From Halobacillus sp. Marseille-Q1614 (lineage in GTDB: Bacteria > Bacillota > Bacilli > Bacillales > Halobacillaceae), in assembly GCF_902809865.1 (NCBI RefSeq), contig NZ_CADDWH010000001.1, positions 186,001 through 250,000 of the forward strand: a stretch of 64,000 nt of DNA, written 5' to 3'. Positions 26,229 to 34,660 of this stretch are shown here, one piece after another (positions within the stretch are counted from its first letter, which is position 1; every line of letters begins with the position of its first letter). The notes under the pieces were generated by a model, which saw nothing but the letters and a program-made list of their open reading frames with translations, did not search any database and was not told the origin of the DNA. The position numbers and the translations under genes are program-made.

Positions 26229-26287
26229 ATGACCAGGTGCTAAGGGAGGTGCCTGGTACGCTGGGGAGACCGCCGGTACATGGTACC
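26229..26287 (+). repeat. Diverged GGTACC-type repeat, copy 3
   Basis: GACCAGGTGC (26231-26240) faces GTGCCTGGTAC (26249-26259), and GGTACATGGTACC (26275-26287) is a palindrome with one changed base. Lies directly upstream of the eutB1 promoter region. Confidence 0.6.
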
Positions 26288-26345
26288 AAAAACATCCATC
26301 TACAAAAAACGCGAAAATTTTCTGTATTTTCAGATACGGTTTTGT

Positions 26346-26432
26346 TATACTAGATTAAAAGTAAATGATTTTAAGGTGAAGGCGCCTATGTAGTCTGCTT
26401 TATGCTGACTACATAGGCGCCTTTTGTATTTT
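26346..26432 (+). promoter_or_regulatory. eutB1 leader: promoter, ANTAR-type hairpin and terminator
   Basis: TATACT (26346-26351) is a likely -10. The RNA would begin with TTAAAA-N8-TTTTAA (26355-26374). AGGT-GAAGGC-GCCT (26374-26387) then forms a short stem with a six-base loop. This overlaps the left arm of a perfect 15-bp terminator: GGCGCCTATGTAGTC (26381-26395) with GACTACATAGGCGCC (26407-26421) and a T tract to 26432. The two structures exclude each other, as in EutV-controlled antitermination. The loop has G rather than A at position 1, so this copy is the weakest of three. Confidence 0.75.
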
Positions 26433-26451
26433 ATAAAAAGGGGAGGGTTTT

Positions 26452-27813
26452 ATGAAATTATCTTGCAAGCTGTTTGAGGAAGTTTACCATTTCAAGTCCA
26501 TTAAAGATGTATTAGCAAAGGCGAGCGAAGAGAAGTCAGGAGATGTCATGGCGAAGATTGGAACAGAGTCTTCGTTAGAAAGAATGGCAGCAAAATATGT
26601 ATTAAGTGAGCTTCAGTTAAAAGATATCTATGAGAATCCTGTCATTTCCTACGATACAGATGAAGTAAGCCGGATCATCTACGAGGATGTGAGTACCTAT
26701 ATTTATAAAGAAGTGGCAAATTGGACGGTTGGTGAACTAAGGGAATATATTCTTTCCCACTCAACGAGTCCATCTGATCTTAAGAGACTCAGCCGAGGGT
26801 TAACAAGTGAGATGATCTCCGCGGTGGCGAAGCTGATGTCGAGTATTGATTTGGTGTTAGCTTCACAAAAGATGAAGCATCAAGCTCACTGTAATACGAC
26901 GATTGGAGAACCTGGACGATTGGCATTCAGATGTCAGCCGAACCACCCGGTTGATAATCCTGATGGAATTTTAGCTTCTATTAAAGAAGGTTTATCTTAT
27001 GGTGCTGGTGATGCAGTAATTGGGATTAACCCTAACAACGAAGCTGTTGAATCAGTTGCTAAACTTTTAACAATGAGCCATGAGTTCATGCAGCAATGGG
27101 AGATTCCTACACAAAACTGTGTTCTTGCCCACATTACCACTCAAATGCAGGCTATGAAGCAAGGGGCCCCTGTCGCTCTTCTTTTTCAAAGCTTAGCAGG
27201 CACTCAAGTGGCGAACGATGACTTTGGTGTTCAGTCGAAAATCTTAGATGAGGGTTATGAATTAATGAAGGCGAAGGGGACATCCGCCGGACCTAACTTT
27301 TTCTATTTTGAAACAGGTCAAGGCTCAGAGGTGTCGCTGGACGGTCATTTAGGTGTAGATATGCAGACCTTGGAAGCGAGAACTTACGGGTATGCGCGCC
27401 ATTGGAATCCATTTATGGTAAACAATGTTTCAGGATTTATTGGGCCTGAAACGCTATTTGACGGCAAGCAGATGATCAGGGCAGACCTTGAAGACTTGTT
27501 CATGGGCAAACTTCATAATTTACCAATGGGGATTGCACCTACTTATACAAACCATATGAGTGCGGACCAGAATGATCAGGAAATTGCCGGTATGTTAACA
27601 ACAGTGGCAGGAGCAAACTTTTACATGGGGGTTCCCGGCGGTGATGATGTCATGCTCAGCTATCAGGATACGAGTTATCATGATGATGCAAGTTTACGTG
27701 AGATGTTAGGTTTACGCCCTTTGGCTGATTTTGAGAAGTGGTTGGAAAAGATGGGAATTATGGAAAATGGACGTTTGACAGAAAAAGCAGGCGACTTATC
27801 GATCTTCAATTAA
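26452..27813 (+). CDS. eutB: Ethanolamine ammonia-lyase large-subunit paralogue (EutB1), altered pocket
   Basis: 453 residues, full length, alignable without gaps to E. coli EutB as I recall it. The family enzyme splits ethanolamine to acetaldehyde and ammonia with adenosylcobalamin. Substrate residues Arg160 and Gln162 (FRCQPN), Asn193 (GINP) and Glu287 (YFETGQGS) are kept. The position of Asp362 (MG-x-D in canonical enzymes) reads MGIAP, i.e. Ala362. Neighbouring residues also differ (RHWNPFMVNN for RHYDPFIVNT). It is paired with its own eutC and preceded by its own attenuator. Changed substrate range is likely; loss of activity is the alternative. Confidence 0.9.
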   Translation: MKLSCKLFEEVYHFKSIKDVLAKASEEKSGDVMAKIGTESSLERMAAKYVLSELQLKDIYENPVISYDTDEVSRIIYEDVSTYIYKEVANWTVGELREYILSHSTSPSDLKRLSRGLTSEMISAVAKLMSSIDLVLASQKMKHQAHCNTTIGEPGRLAFRCQPNHPVDNPDGILASIKEGLSYGAGDAVIGINPNNEAVESVAKLLTMSHEFMQQWEIPTQNCVLAHITTQMQAMKQGAPVALLFQSLAGTQVANDDFGVQSKILDEGYELMKAKGTSAGPNFFYFETGQGSEVSLDGHLGVDMQTLEARTYGYARHWNPFMVNNVSGFIGPETLFDGKQMIRADLEDLFMGKLHNLPMGIAPTYTNHMSADQNDQEIAGMLTTVAGANFYMGVPGGDDVMLSYQDTSYHDDASLREMLGLRPLADFEKWLEKMGIMENGRLTEKAGDLSIFN

Positions 27814-27834
27814 TGAAGGGAGGGTAAACAGGAG

Positions 27835-28683
27835 ATGAATATTGAAGAAATCGTAAAAAGTGTGATCGAAGAAATGGAACAAAAAAAGGTGAAAACTCCA
27901 TATATAGATAAGAAATACGACAGAGAAAAAGAGTTTACGTATCAATTTTCAAAAAAGGTTACTGTAGACAACCCCGCCGATGCAGACATGATTGAAAGTG
28001 TGCAGAAGATCACACCTGCCAGGATCGGTATTGGACGGGCAGGCACACGAATGAAAACGAAAAACTATCTGGATTTTCGGGTAGACCACGCCGCTGCGCA
28101 GGATGCGGTTTTTAAGGATGCAGAAGAATCTGTTCTTAAGGATATGGGACTGCCTATTCTTCATTCTCGAGCACAATCCATGCAGGAGTATTTAATGAAC
28201 TTGGATGTTGGACGAAAGCTGAATAAGGAATCAGCAGAGTGGCTTGAGGAAAATGGTTCAAAAGGGAAACAGGTACAGATTATTGTCTCCGATGGATTGA
28301 GCTCTACTGGGGTAGAACATACAGTACCCGACCTTTATCATTCTTTAGTTCAAGGGTTAAAATCAAAAAATATCTCTATGGGCACTCCAATTTTTGTTAA
28401 GAAAAGCAGAGTCTGGCTTCAGGATGAGGTAGCTTCGATTGTCGATTGTGATTTAGTAATTTCATTAATTGGAGAGAGACCGGGATTGGCAACGGCGAAA
28501 AGCATCAGTGCGTATATTATCTACAAACCTAATAAGGACAGTGTTGAAGCAGATCGAACCGTGTTTTCAAATATCCATGAAGGGGGAGTTCCCCCAGTGG
28601 AAGCGGGTGCTTACCTATCAGAAATTATAGAAAAAATGCTCAAGCACAAAGCGAGCGGAGTAAAATTTTCCCAAATAAACTAA
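27835..28683 (+). CDS. eutC: Ethanolamine ammonia-lyase small subunit, first copy (EutC1)
   Basis: 282 residues. Cobalamin-binding subunit: TPARIGIGRAGTR near residue 60, IIVSDGLSS near 150, ISLIGERPGLATAKS near 210 and SNIHEGGVPPVEAGAY near 250 follow the family. The first ~18 residues (MNIEEIVKSVIEEMEQKK) form an amphipathic helix like peptides that target cargo into microcompartments. It starts 22 bp after eutB1. The conserved core suggests that the B1-C1 pair still binds cofactor, in spite of the altered EutB1 pocket. Confidence 0.92.
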   Translation: MNIEEIVKSVIEEMEQKKVKTPYIDKKYDREKEFTYQFSKKVTVDNPADADMIESVQKITPARIGIGRAGTRMKTKNYLDFRVDHAAAQDAVFKDAEESVLKDMGLPILHSRAQSMQEYLMNLDVGRKLNKESAEWLEENGSKGKQVQIIVSDGLSSTGVEHTVPDLYHSLVQGLKSKNISMGTPIFVKKSRVWLQDEVASIVDCDLVISLIGERPGLATAKSISAYIIYKPNKDSVEADRTVFSNIHEGGVPPVEAGAYLSEIIEKMLKHKASGVKFSQIN

Positions 28684-28695
28684 ACATTCAGAATA

Positions 28696-28724
28696 TTGAC
28701 TTTTTTGACATCGAAGTCTATAAT
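28696..28724 (+). promoter_or_regulatory. Promoter of eutWV
   Basis: TTGACT (28696-28701), 17-bp spacer, TATAAT (28719-28724): a near-consensus sigma-A promoter in the gap after eutC1. It would give the sensor genes basal expression independent of the eutB1 attenuator. Confidence 0.8.
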
Positions 28725-28784
28725 TCTATTAGTTTCGATGAAAAAGAGCAAGAAAGCACGCCTGATGTGGAGGTCATGGGGAAA

Positions 28785-30209
28785 ATGACTGATCGCTCAA
28801 TGATTACTTCTTTATGTAAAGAACATACGAATCTACAAGGGGAAGATATCGAGAAGATTATTGAAGTTAGTCAATCAATGCAAATGATGGCTGATTTATC
28901 AAAGGCCAATATTTTTATTGATTGTCTACTTCGTGATGAGAACCATGCCATCGTTGTTGCTGAAGCAGCTCCACGAACGGCAAAGTCTATTTATGAAAAG
29001 CAAGTCGCTGGAAATATTGCTTATCAAACGTTTGAACCTGCTGTGTTGTATTGTTTAAGAACAGGGAATACGATGAGCTCCAATCGTGCCATAACACAAG
29101 AAAGAAAAAAGGTAGAGCAAAGCGTCGTACCCATTTTTAATCATAAAGATAAAGTTATTGGAACACTCATTATGGAGAAGGACATTAGTGACCATGTTGA
29201 AAAACAGGAAGAATTGAAAGCGCTGTCAAAAACAACCGAAACACTAAGCGGTCTTCTCATGAATGATTCAGGCAGTCAGCCGATTGTTCCTGAATTAATG
29301 GAAGAAGCTTTGTTCTATATCGGGGAGAAAGGCGAATTATTATATTCGAATCCCGCGGCTATCAATCTCCTCCATGAGTTAGAAGGAATGTCGTGTGAAT
29401 ATGGTGAAAATTTAGCCGCTTGCCTGCCGCTTTTAGAAGAAATAGTTGAAGAGCCTGGCGAGCTTCTCGTAAAAGAACTAGAATCCCATGATAAGACATT
29501 CAAACTCAAAAAGATTCCATTGCCTCACAGCAAGAAAGACAACGGCATGTTTATTATTATGAGGGATTTGACGGAACTTCGGGAAAAAGAGAAAGAACTG
29601 ATTATGAAGTCTGTAGCTATTCAGGAAATTCATCACCGAGTGAAAAATAATCTGCAGACGGTGGCCAGCCTGCTGAGACTTCAAATGAGACGGGGAATTC
29701 CGGAAGAGAGTAAGGTCTACTTTCTGGAAAGCTTAAATCGTATCTTGAGCATTGCTTCCGTATATGAAGTAATTTTATCTAACAGCAGTATTGATGAAGT
29801 CGATATTTACGAACTTACAGAGAAGATTGGCAATATGCTTGTCTATACGACAGGTTATTCTGGTAAAAAAATAACAATTGAATATGCGGGAGACAGCTTA
29901 ATCATTGAATCTGGAAGAGCAGTATCGATTGCCCTCATTATTAATGAATTGATCCAAAATTGTATCAATCATGCATTCGAAAATAGAGTTAAAGGGACGA
30001 TCAGCATAGGATTTGAGCAGCGGGATGAGAAGATGACAGTTGTCGTCAAAGACGATGGGATAGGTTATAAAGAAGAGAATAAAGCATCCTTGGGACTGGA
30101 TATTGTAAAAAGAATGGCCGAGCATGATTTATCAGGAACTTTTCAAATAAAGGGAATGAATAAAGGCACAGAGGCTTATCTTACATTTCCTCAAGAAAGA
30201 AGGGTGTAA
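28785..30209 (+). CDS. eutW: Sensor histidine kinase EutW
   Basis: About 474 residues. An N-terminal sensing domain (~1-150) is followed by a PAS-like segment (EALFYIGEKGELLYSNPAAINLL), an H-box of the HisKA_2/HWE type (EIHHRVKNNLQTVASLLRLQMRR) and an ATPase end (NELIQNCINHAF, DDGIGY). No membrane helix, so cytoplasmic. In enterococci EutW senses ethanolamine and phosphorylates EutV. ATG 28785 has GGAGG 11 nt upstream; ATG 28776 and GTG/ATG upstream at 28767 are alternatives. The stop is 1 bp from eutV. Confidence 0.92.
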   Translation: MTDRSMITSLCKEHTNLQGEDIEKIIEVSQSMQMMADLSKANIFIDCLLRDENHAIVVAEAAPRTAKSIYEKQVAGNIAYQTFEPAVLYCLRTGNTMSSNRAITQERKKVEQSVVPIFNHKDKVIGTLIMEKDISDHVEKQEELKALSKTTETLSGLLMNDSGSQPIVPELMEEALFYIGEKGELLYSNPAAINLLHELEGMSCEYGENLAACLPLLEEIVEEPGELLVKELESHDKTFKLKKIPLPHSKKDNGMFIIMRDLTELREKEKELIMKSVAIQEIHHRVKNNLQTVASLLRLQMRRGIPEESKVYFLESLNRILSIASVYEVILSNSSIDEVDIYELTEKIGNMLVYTTGYSGKKITIEYAGDSLIIESGRAVSIALIINELIQNCINHAFENRVKGTISIGFEQRDEKMTVVVKDDGIGYKEENKASLGLDIVKRMAEHDLSGTFQIKGMNKGTEAYLTFPQERRV

Positions 30210-30210
30210 A

Positions 30211-30807
30211 ATGAGTAAGAAAATATTACTAGTAGAAGATGAATCGATTGTTCGCATGGATATATCGTTAATGCTGCAGGATGCTGGGTTTGAAGTAATA
30301 GGAGAAGCCGGGGATGGCGAGAAAGCGATTGAACTGGCGGAAAGTTTGAAACCTGATCTCATAATCATGGATATTAAAATGCCGAAATTAAATGGATTAA
30401 AGGCCAGCAAAATAATTTCCAAAATGTTTAACATCCCAATACTTCTCTTAACAGCTTACAGCCAGCAGGAATTTATCGAAAAAGCTAAAGAGGCGAATAT
30501 AGTAGGATACATTGTCAAACCTGTGGCGGAAAACCGATTAATTCCCGCAGTTGAAATTGCTCTTCATCAAGGAGAAGTATCCGAAAGATACAGATCAGAA
30601 GTTAAAGAGGCGGATGCTCGTCTCGAGGCACGTAAAACGGTGGAAAGAGCTAAAGGATTATTAATGGAGGAATTTGGCTATTCAGAAGACACCTCTTACA
30701 AGAAGTTGAGAAAGATCAGCATGAACAAACAATGGACGCTGGAAAAAGTGGCCCAGCAAGTTTTGAGGAAATATTCGCCGGAACGTCAGCTTACTAATAC
30801 CAAGTAA
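30211..30807 (+). CDS. eutV: ANTAR-domain antitermination response regulator EutV
   Basis: 198 residues. The receiver domain has Glu9-Asp10, phospho-acceptor Asp54 (IIMDIKMPK) and the conserved YIVKP. A coiled linker leads to the ANTAR RNA-binding domain (~135-190: ARKTVERAKGLLMEEFGYSEDTSYKKLRKISM). When phosphorylated, EutV dimers bind paired short RNA hairpins with six-base loops and keep terminators from forming. Three candidate targets lie in this locus (26374, 30814, 33134). Confidence 0.95.
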   Translation: MSKKILLVEDESIVRMDISLMLQDAGFEVIGEAGDGEKAIELAESLKPDLIIMDIKMPKLNGLKASKIISKMFNIPILLLTAYSQQEFIEKAKEANIVGYIVKPVAENRLIPAVEIALHQGEVSERYRSEVKEADARLEARKTVERAKGLLMEEFGYSEDTSYKKLRKISMNKQWTLEKVAQQVLRKYSPERQLTNTK

Positions 30808-30813
30808 ATAAAG

Positions 30814-30877
30814 CTAGCAAAGGTGCTAGAGGAGCAGTGATTCAATCGTCACTGTTCTTCTAGCATTTTTATTTTTT
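30814..30877 (+). promoter_or_regulatory. eutH leader: ANTAR-type hairpin overlapping a terminator
   Basis: CTAGC-AAAGGT-GCTAG (30814-30829) has a perfect 5-bp stem and a hexaloop with A at position 1 and G at 4, the ANTAR target rule. It shares bases with the left arm of a 17-bp terminator: 30824-30840 paired with 30849-30865, then T tract to 30877. A possible partner hairpin TTACT-N7-AGTAA lies just upstream (30791-30807). This sits between eutV and eutH. Confidence 0.85.
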
Positions 30878-30898
30878 AAAAAAGGAGTGGGAGATCTT

Positions 30899-32179
30899 AT
30901 GGTTTTAGTCGGAAATATAGTGATTTACATTATTATGACCTGTGCTGTTATCGGGGCGATTGCTTCTATTAAAAATAGCGAAGATGGAATTGGCGGCCAA
31001 TTTATGGAAGGTCTTCATGCAATTGGCCACATTTTTGTACCTGCTGCCGGTATTATGGCTTCGATCCCTTATTTATCGTGGTTCATTGATAAAGTATTTG
31101 GTCCATTTTTTGAAAAGATTGGGGCAGATCCTGCAATTGCCGCTACGACGATTCTTGCTTCTGACATGGGAGGCTATCAGCTGGCTGAGGCGCTGCAGCA
31201 ATCGTACGAAGCCTGGATCATGGCATTAATTGTCGGCTTTATGGCAGGGGCGACCATCGTGTTCTCGATTCCTATGGGATTGGCGATGCTAGATAAACGA
31301 GACCATAAGTATATGGCTTTAGGGATTATGTCAGGGCTGCTGACTATTCCGATCGGTGTTTTGATCTCGAGTGTAATTATCACGATGACAAATGCCAATG
31401 TAAGGGAAGTCGTATCCACCAATGCGGATTCCACTTATGAATTTGCTATGAACTACTTAGCCATTTTTGCTAATTTAACACCTCTTATTATTTTCGTTGT
31501 TGTATTAGCGGCTGGTTTATATTTCTTGCCCGACATGATGATTAATGGATTTATGTGGTTTGGAAGAATTTTAGATGCAGGGATCAAATTAGTACTCGTC
31601 TTCTCCATCGTCGAGTATTTTACAGGGTTTTTCTCTCTCGTATTTGGCGGGTGGGGCTTTGATCCAATTATGGCTGATGCGGATGACCAGTTTAGAGCAC
31701 TTGAAACAGCCGGTTACATTGGAATTATGCTTGCTGGTGCTTTTCCAATGGTATATTTACTGCAGAAATATGCGGCTCGTCCGCTGGAGTCCATTGGTAA
31801 GAAGCTTGGTTTAAGTGCGGTGGGAAGTGCAGGGCTTGTAGCAACCATTGCGAATATTTTAGCAATGTTTAAACTTGTCCGCTCTATGCCTCCTAAAGAT
31901 AAAGTTATTAACATTGCTTTTGCTGTTTGTGCGGCGTTCTTACTGGGAGATCATCTATCATTTACTGCGAACTTCCAGCCAACCTTAATCCTTCCGATCA
32001 TAGCCGGTAAGCTATCAGCCGGGGTAATTGCAATTGGTGTTGCCTACTGGCTTTCCGTTCCAAAAGCGAGAGAACTTGAAAGAGAAGATCGAGCAAATGG
32101 AGTCATTGGAAAAGATGAGTATATCGAAAAAGAAGAATTTGAAGGTGACGTCGTAGCAACAAGCGGGGATGCAAAATAA
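30899..32179 (+). CDS. eutH: Ethanolamine transporter EutH
   Basis: 426 residues with about 10-11 membrane helices. It matches the EutH family in the glycine-rich and conserved loops (GFMAGATIVFSIPMGLAML, GGWGFDPIMADADDQFRALETAGYIGIMLAGAFPM, LGDHLSFTANFQPTLI). It facilitates entry of protonated ethanolamine when the external level is low. ATG 30899 with AAAGGAG 11 nt upstream is chosen over GTG 30887, which lies inside the ribosome binding site. Expression should depend on EutV relief of the preceding terminator. Confidence 0.93.
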   Translation: MVLVGNIVIYIIMTCAVIGAIASIKNSEDGIGGQFMEGLHAIGHIFVPAAGIMASIPYLSWFIDKVFGPFFEKIGADPAIAATTILASDMGGYQLAEALQQSYEAWIMALIVGFMAGATIVFSIPMGLAMLDKRDHKYMALGIMSGLLTIPIGVLISSVIITMTNANVREVVSTNADSTYEFAMNYLAIFANLTPLIIFVVVLAAGLYFLPDMMINGFMWFGRILDAGIKLVLVFSIVEYFTGFFSLVFGGWGFDPIMADADDQFRALETAGYIGIMLAGAFPMVYLLQKYAARPLESIGKKLGLSAVGSAGLVATIANILAMFKLVRSMPPKDKVINIAFAVCAAFLLGDHLSFTANFQPTLILPIIAGKLSAGVIAIGVAYWLSVPKARELEREDRANGVIGKDEYIEKEEFEGDVVATSGDAK

Positions 32180-32207
32180 TCGAATAACCGGTGAGGAGGG
32201 GTAGAAG

Positions 32208-32549
32208 TTGAGTGAAGAAAAGAAAAGGTTTATTCAAGAATTTGTTCCTGGAAAACAAGTGACGCTGAGTCATTTAATTGCTAACCCGGATGTAGATATG
32301 TTTGAAAAGTTGGGCATTGAAGAATCAGGGGCTTTAGGTATTCTCACCTTAACTCCGAGTGAAACGGTGATTATTGCCGGTGATTATGCTACAAAAGCAG
32401 CTCATGTAGGGATTGGTTTTTTAGATCGGTTTACGGGAAGCCTCGTCCTGATTGGGAGTGTTTCAGAGGTTGAAATGTCGATGAAAGAAGTGAATCGGTT
32501 CTTATCAGAAACGCTGGGTTATACCCCTTCGAAAATTACAAAATCTTAA
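32208..32549 (+). CDS. eutS: Microcompartment shell protein EutS
   Basis: 113 residues, a single permuted BMC domain ([19 protein letters not shown], then [24 protein letters not shown] and [13 protein letters not shown]). EutS forms bent hexamers at shell edges. The start is a TTG with GAGGAGGGG upstream. It follows eutH by 28 bp. Confidence 0.92.
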   Translation: MSEEKKRFIQEFVPGKQVTLSHLIANPDVDMFEKLGIEESGALGILTLTPSETVIIAGDYATKAAHVGIGFLDRFTGSLVLIGSVSEVEMSMKEVNRFLSETLGYTPSKITKS

Positions 32550-32563
32550 AAAGGGGGGATGGT

Positions 32564-33079
32564 GTGTCTAAGAAGAATAGAGGAATGCTCGTTGGAGCGA
32601 TTGGTGCTGGTAAATCTACACTGGCGCTGGCATTATTAGGCCGCAAGCCGAAAGCGATAAAAACACAATCACTCACTTATGAAGATTGGCTTGTAGATAC
32701 TCCAGGTGAATATACCGAAAACCCTATGTATTATAAAAATATCATGGCGACTGCTTTAGAAGTTACGCATGTTTTATTCATCCAGGATGCTACTCGGAAG
32801 AAAACGATCTTTCCTCCTGGATTCAGCACGGGGTTAAATAAATTACCTATTGGAATTGTTACAAAAGCCGATGATGAGCAGGCTGACATCAAGCATTCCA
32901 TTAAACAGCTTAAAAAAGTGATACCGAAAGGACCGATTGTTGTTACGTCAGCTAAGGAAAATAAAGGAATACAGATGATCAGAGATCTCGTTATGTGTAA
33001 CAGTCTCAGTGAGATGAAAGGTTATGTGAAGCAAACGGATGATGAACATATCATCTTTAATGAATCCCTTTACAAATAA
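32564..33079 (+). CDS. eutP: EutP, small P-loop NTPase of the eut locus
   Basis: 171 residues, GTG start with AAGGGGGG. Walker A GAIGAGKST at residues ~10-18, DTPGEY near 47 and TKADDE near 107 fit a Ras-like GTPase fold. EutP/PduV proteins associate with microcompartments; Salmonella EutP has been described as an acetate kinase. No separate ackA is seen in this locus, so that role would fit here. Ends 60 bp before the attenuator at 33134. Confidence 0.88.
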   Translation: MSKKNRGMLVGAIGAGKSTLALALLGRKPKAIKTQSLTYEDWLVDTPGEYTENPMYYKNIMATALEVTHVLFIQDATRKKTIFPPGFSTGLNKLPIGIVTKADDEQADIKHSIKQLKKVIPKGPIVVTSAKENKGIQMIRDLVMCNSLSEMKGYVKQTDDEHIIFNESLYK

Positions 33080-33133
33080 CGATAATTATTTTACTATTCT
33101 GAGTAGAAGCACTATTTAAAAATCCATACACTC

Positions 33134-33196
33134 GGGCAAAGGCGCCTTATATGAACTATCTTCAATGGATAGTTCATATGAGGTGCCTTTTTATTT
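33134..33196 (+). promoter_or_regulatory. eutA leader: ANTAR-type hairpin overlapping a terminator
   Basis: GGGC-AAAGGC-GCCT (33134-33147) has a hexaloop with A at 1 and G at 4. It overlaps the left arm (33141-33160) of a 20-bp terminator whose right arm is 33168-33187, followed by TTTTTATTTT. A nearby AGT-AGAAGC-ACT (33102-33113) could be its partner hairpin. Control at this point would gate eutA and the whole shell and enzyme operon. Confidence 0.82.
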
Positions 33197-33215
33197 TCGA
33201 AAGGGGGAAAGGATT

Positions 33216-34643
33216 GTGCATCAAAGAAAAACAGAGAATATTCTTAGTGCCGGTATTGATATTGGGACAAGTACCACTAAATTAATCATAAGCAGACTTT
33301 CTTTGAGAAACACAGCCGGAAGCACTCACATGCCCCGTATCGAAATTACAGAAAAAGAGATCATTTACAAAAGCCCGATTTTCCGCACCCCCTTATTAAC
33401 CGGAACAGAAATCAATATGGAGGAAGTCGAAAAACTGGTTCGCGATCAATATGAAGAAGCTGGAATACGACCAGAGGATATTCAAACGGGTGCGGTGATT
33501 ATCACAGGAGAAACAGCCACTAAATCAAATGCTCAGGAAATGATTAATCAATTATCAGAACACGCCGGTGATTTTCTTGTAGCTACTGCCGGTCCTGACC
33601 TGGAAAGCATTATCGCAGCCAAGGGTTCAGGAGCCTATGATTTTTCAAAAAGGTCGAGCAAAACGATAGCTAATATTGATATTGGCGGTGGAACAGCAAA
33701 CATTGCCATCTATAGAAACGCGAAATTACTGGGGACATGCACATTGCATATTGGAGGGAAGTTAATCGAATTTTCCGGTCAACACGTTCAATATATCGCT
33801 GAACCGGTGAAAAAGGTAATCGAGAACCTCGGTCTATCCATCCATCCTGGTGATGAGATCAACGAAAACCAATTAGCAACTATCACTGATTATATGGCTG
33901 ATGTCATCTACTCTTTGGTTTCTGGGACCCTTACTCCAGATGAACCATTATTGCTCGGTAAACTCCTAGAGCTTGAACAGCCTGTAGATGTCATCATGTT
34001 CTCAGGTGGTGTATCTGAATGCATTTATCATTCAGAGCACTGTAAAGGTAACGGGCTATATAACGATATAGGCGTACTGCTCGCACAATCACTCTCTCAG
34101 CATGACAAACTGCAGACACTGGAATGGATGGAACCATCTGAAACCGTAAGAGCAACAGTATTAGGAGCTGGTACACAAACGACAGAAATCAGCGGTGCGA
34201 CGATACAAGTGGAGTCTGATCAGCTTCCTTTACTCAGCCTGCCTGTTTATACGGTTGAGTTTGATGGAGAATACAGTAACGTTCTTGAACGCTTCCCTCA
34301 GCTTATAGAAGATGCGATAGAATTGTTTGATCCTAATCAAGAAGGCGTGAATTTTGCTCTATATCTATCTAATATTCCCCTTCTCGGATTCAAGGATATG
34401 GAAAGATTAGCAGACTGCCTTGTGAAAGCGGATTCACAAAAAGAAGGACAGCATCCCCTTATCGTCATATTAGAAAGAGATCTCGCCAAATCACTGGGAC
34501 AGATGATTAAAGCGCGCCATCCCAGTCAACAGTCCATCTGCATCGATCAAATTAAAGTCGAGCATGGAGATTATTTAGACATTGGAAGGATGCTGGATTC
34601 AGGCGTCGTCCCTGTCATTATCAAAACTTTAACATTTCACTAA
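33216..34643 (+). CDS. eutA: Ethanolamine ammonia-lyase reactivating factor EutA
   Basis: About 475 residues. An actin/Hsp70-like ATPase fold: AGIDIGTSTTKLIISRLS near residue 13, NIDIGGGTANIAIY near 150, and MFSGGVSECIY near 262. It exchanges damaged cobalamin on EutBC for fresh cofactor. The frame opens at 33165, inside the terminator hairpin. GTG 33216 with AAGGGGGAAAGG upstream is the realistic start. With two EutBC pairs present it may serve both. Confidence 0.92.
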   Translation: MHQRKTENILSAGIDIGTSTTKLIISRLSLRNTAGSTHMPRIEITEKEIIYKSPIFRTPLLTGTEINMEEVEKLVRDQYEEAGIRPEDIQTGAVIITGETATKSNAQEMINQLSEHAGDFLVATAGPDLESIIAAKGSGAYDFSKRSSKTIANIDIGGGTANIAIYRNAKLLGTCTLHIGGKLIEFSGQHVQYIAEPVKKVIENLGLSIHPGDEINENQLATITDYMADVIYSLVSGTLTPDEPLLLGKLLELEQPVDVIMFSGGVSECIYHSEHCKGNGLYNDIGVLLAQSLSQHDKLQTLEWMEPSETVRATVLGAGTQTTEISGATIQVESDQLPLLSLPVYTVEFDGEYSNVLERFPQLIEDAIELFDPNQEGVNFALYLSNIPLLGFKDMERLADCLVKADSQKEGQHPLIVILERDLAKSLGQMIKARHPSQQSICIDQIKVEHGDYLDIGRMLDSGVVPVIIKTLTFH

Positions 34644-34660
34644 AGTTAGGGGGTATGACT

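Noticed and set aside
26288..26451. Cobalamin riboswitch ahead of eutB1
   Set aside because: No B12-box-like GCCACTG segment or long conserved leader was seen. The leader is short and explained by the ANTAR-type attenuator.
33165..33215. Upstream start for eutA at 33165
   Set aside because: These codons lie inside the terminator hairpin and lack a ribosome binding site; GTG 33216 fits.
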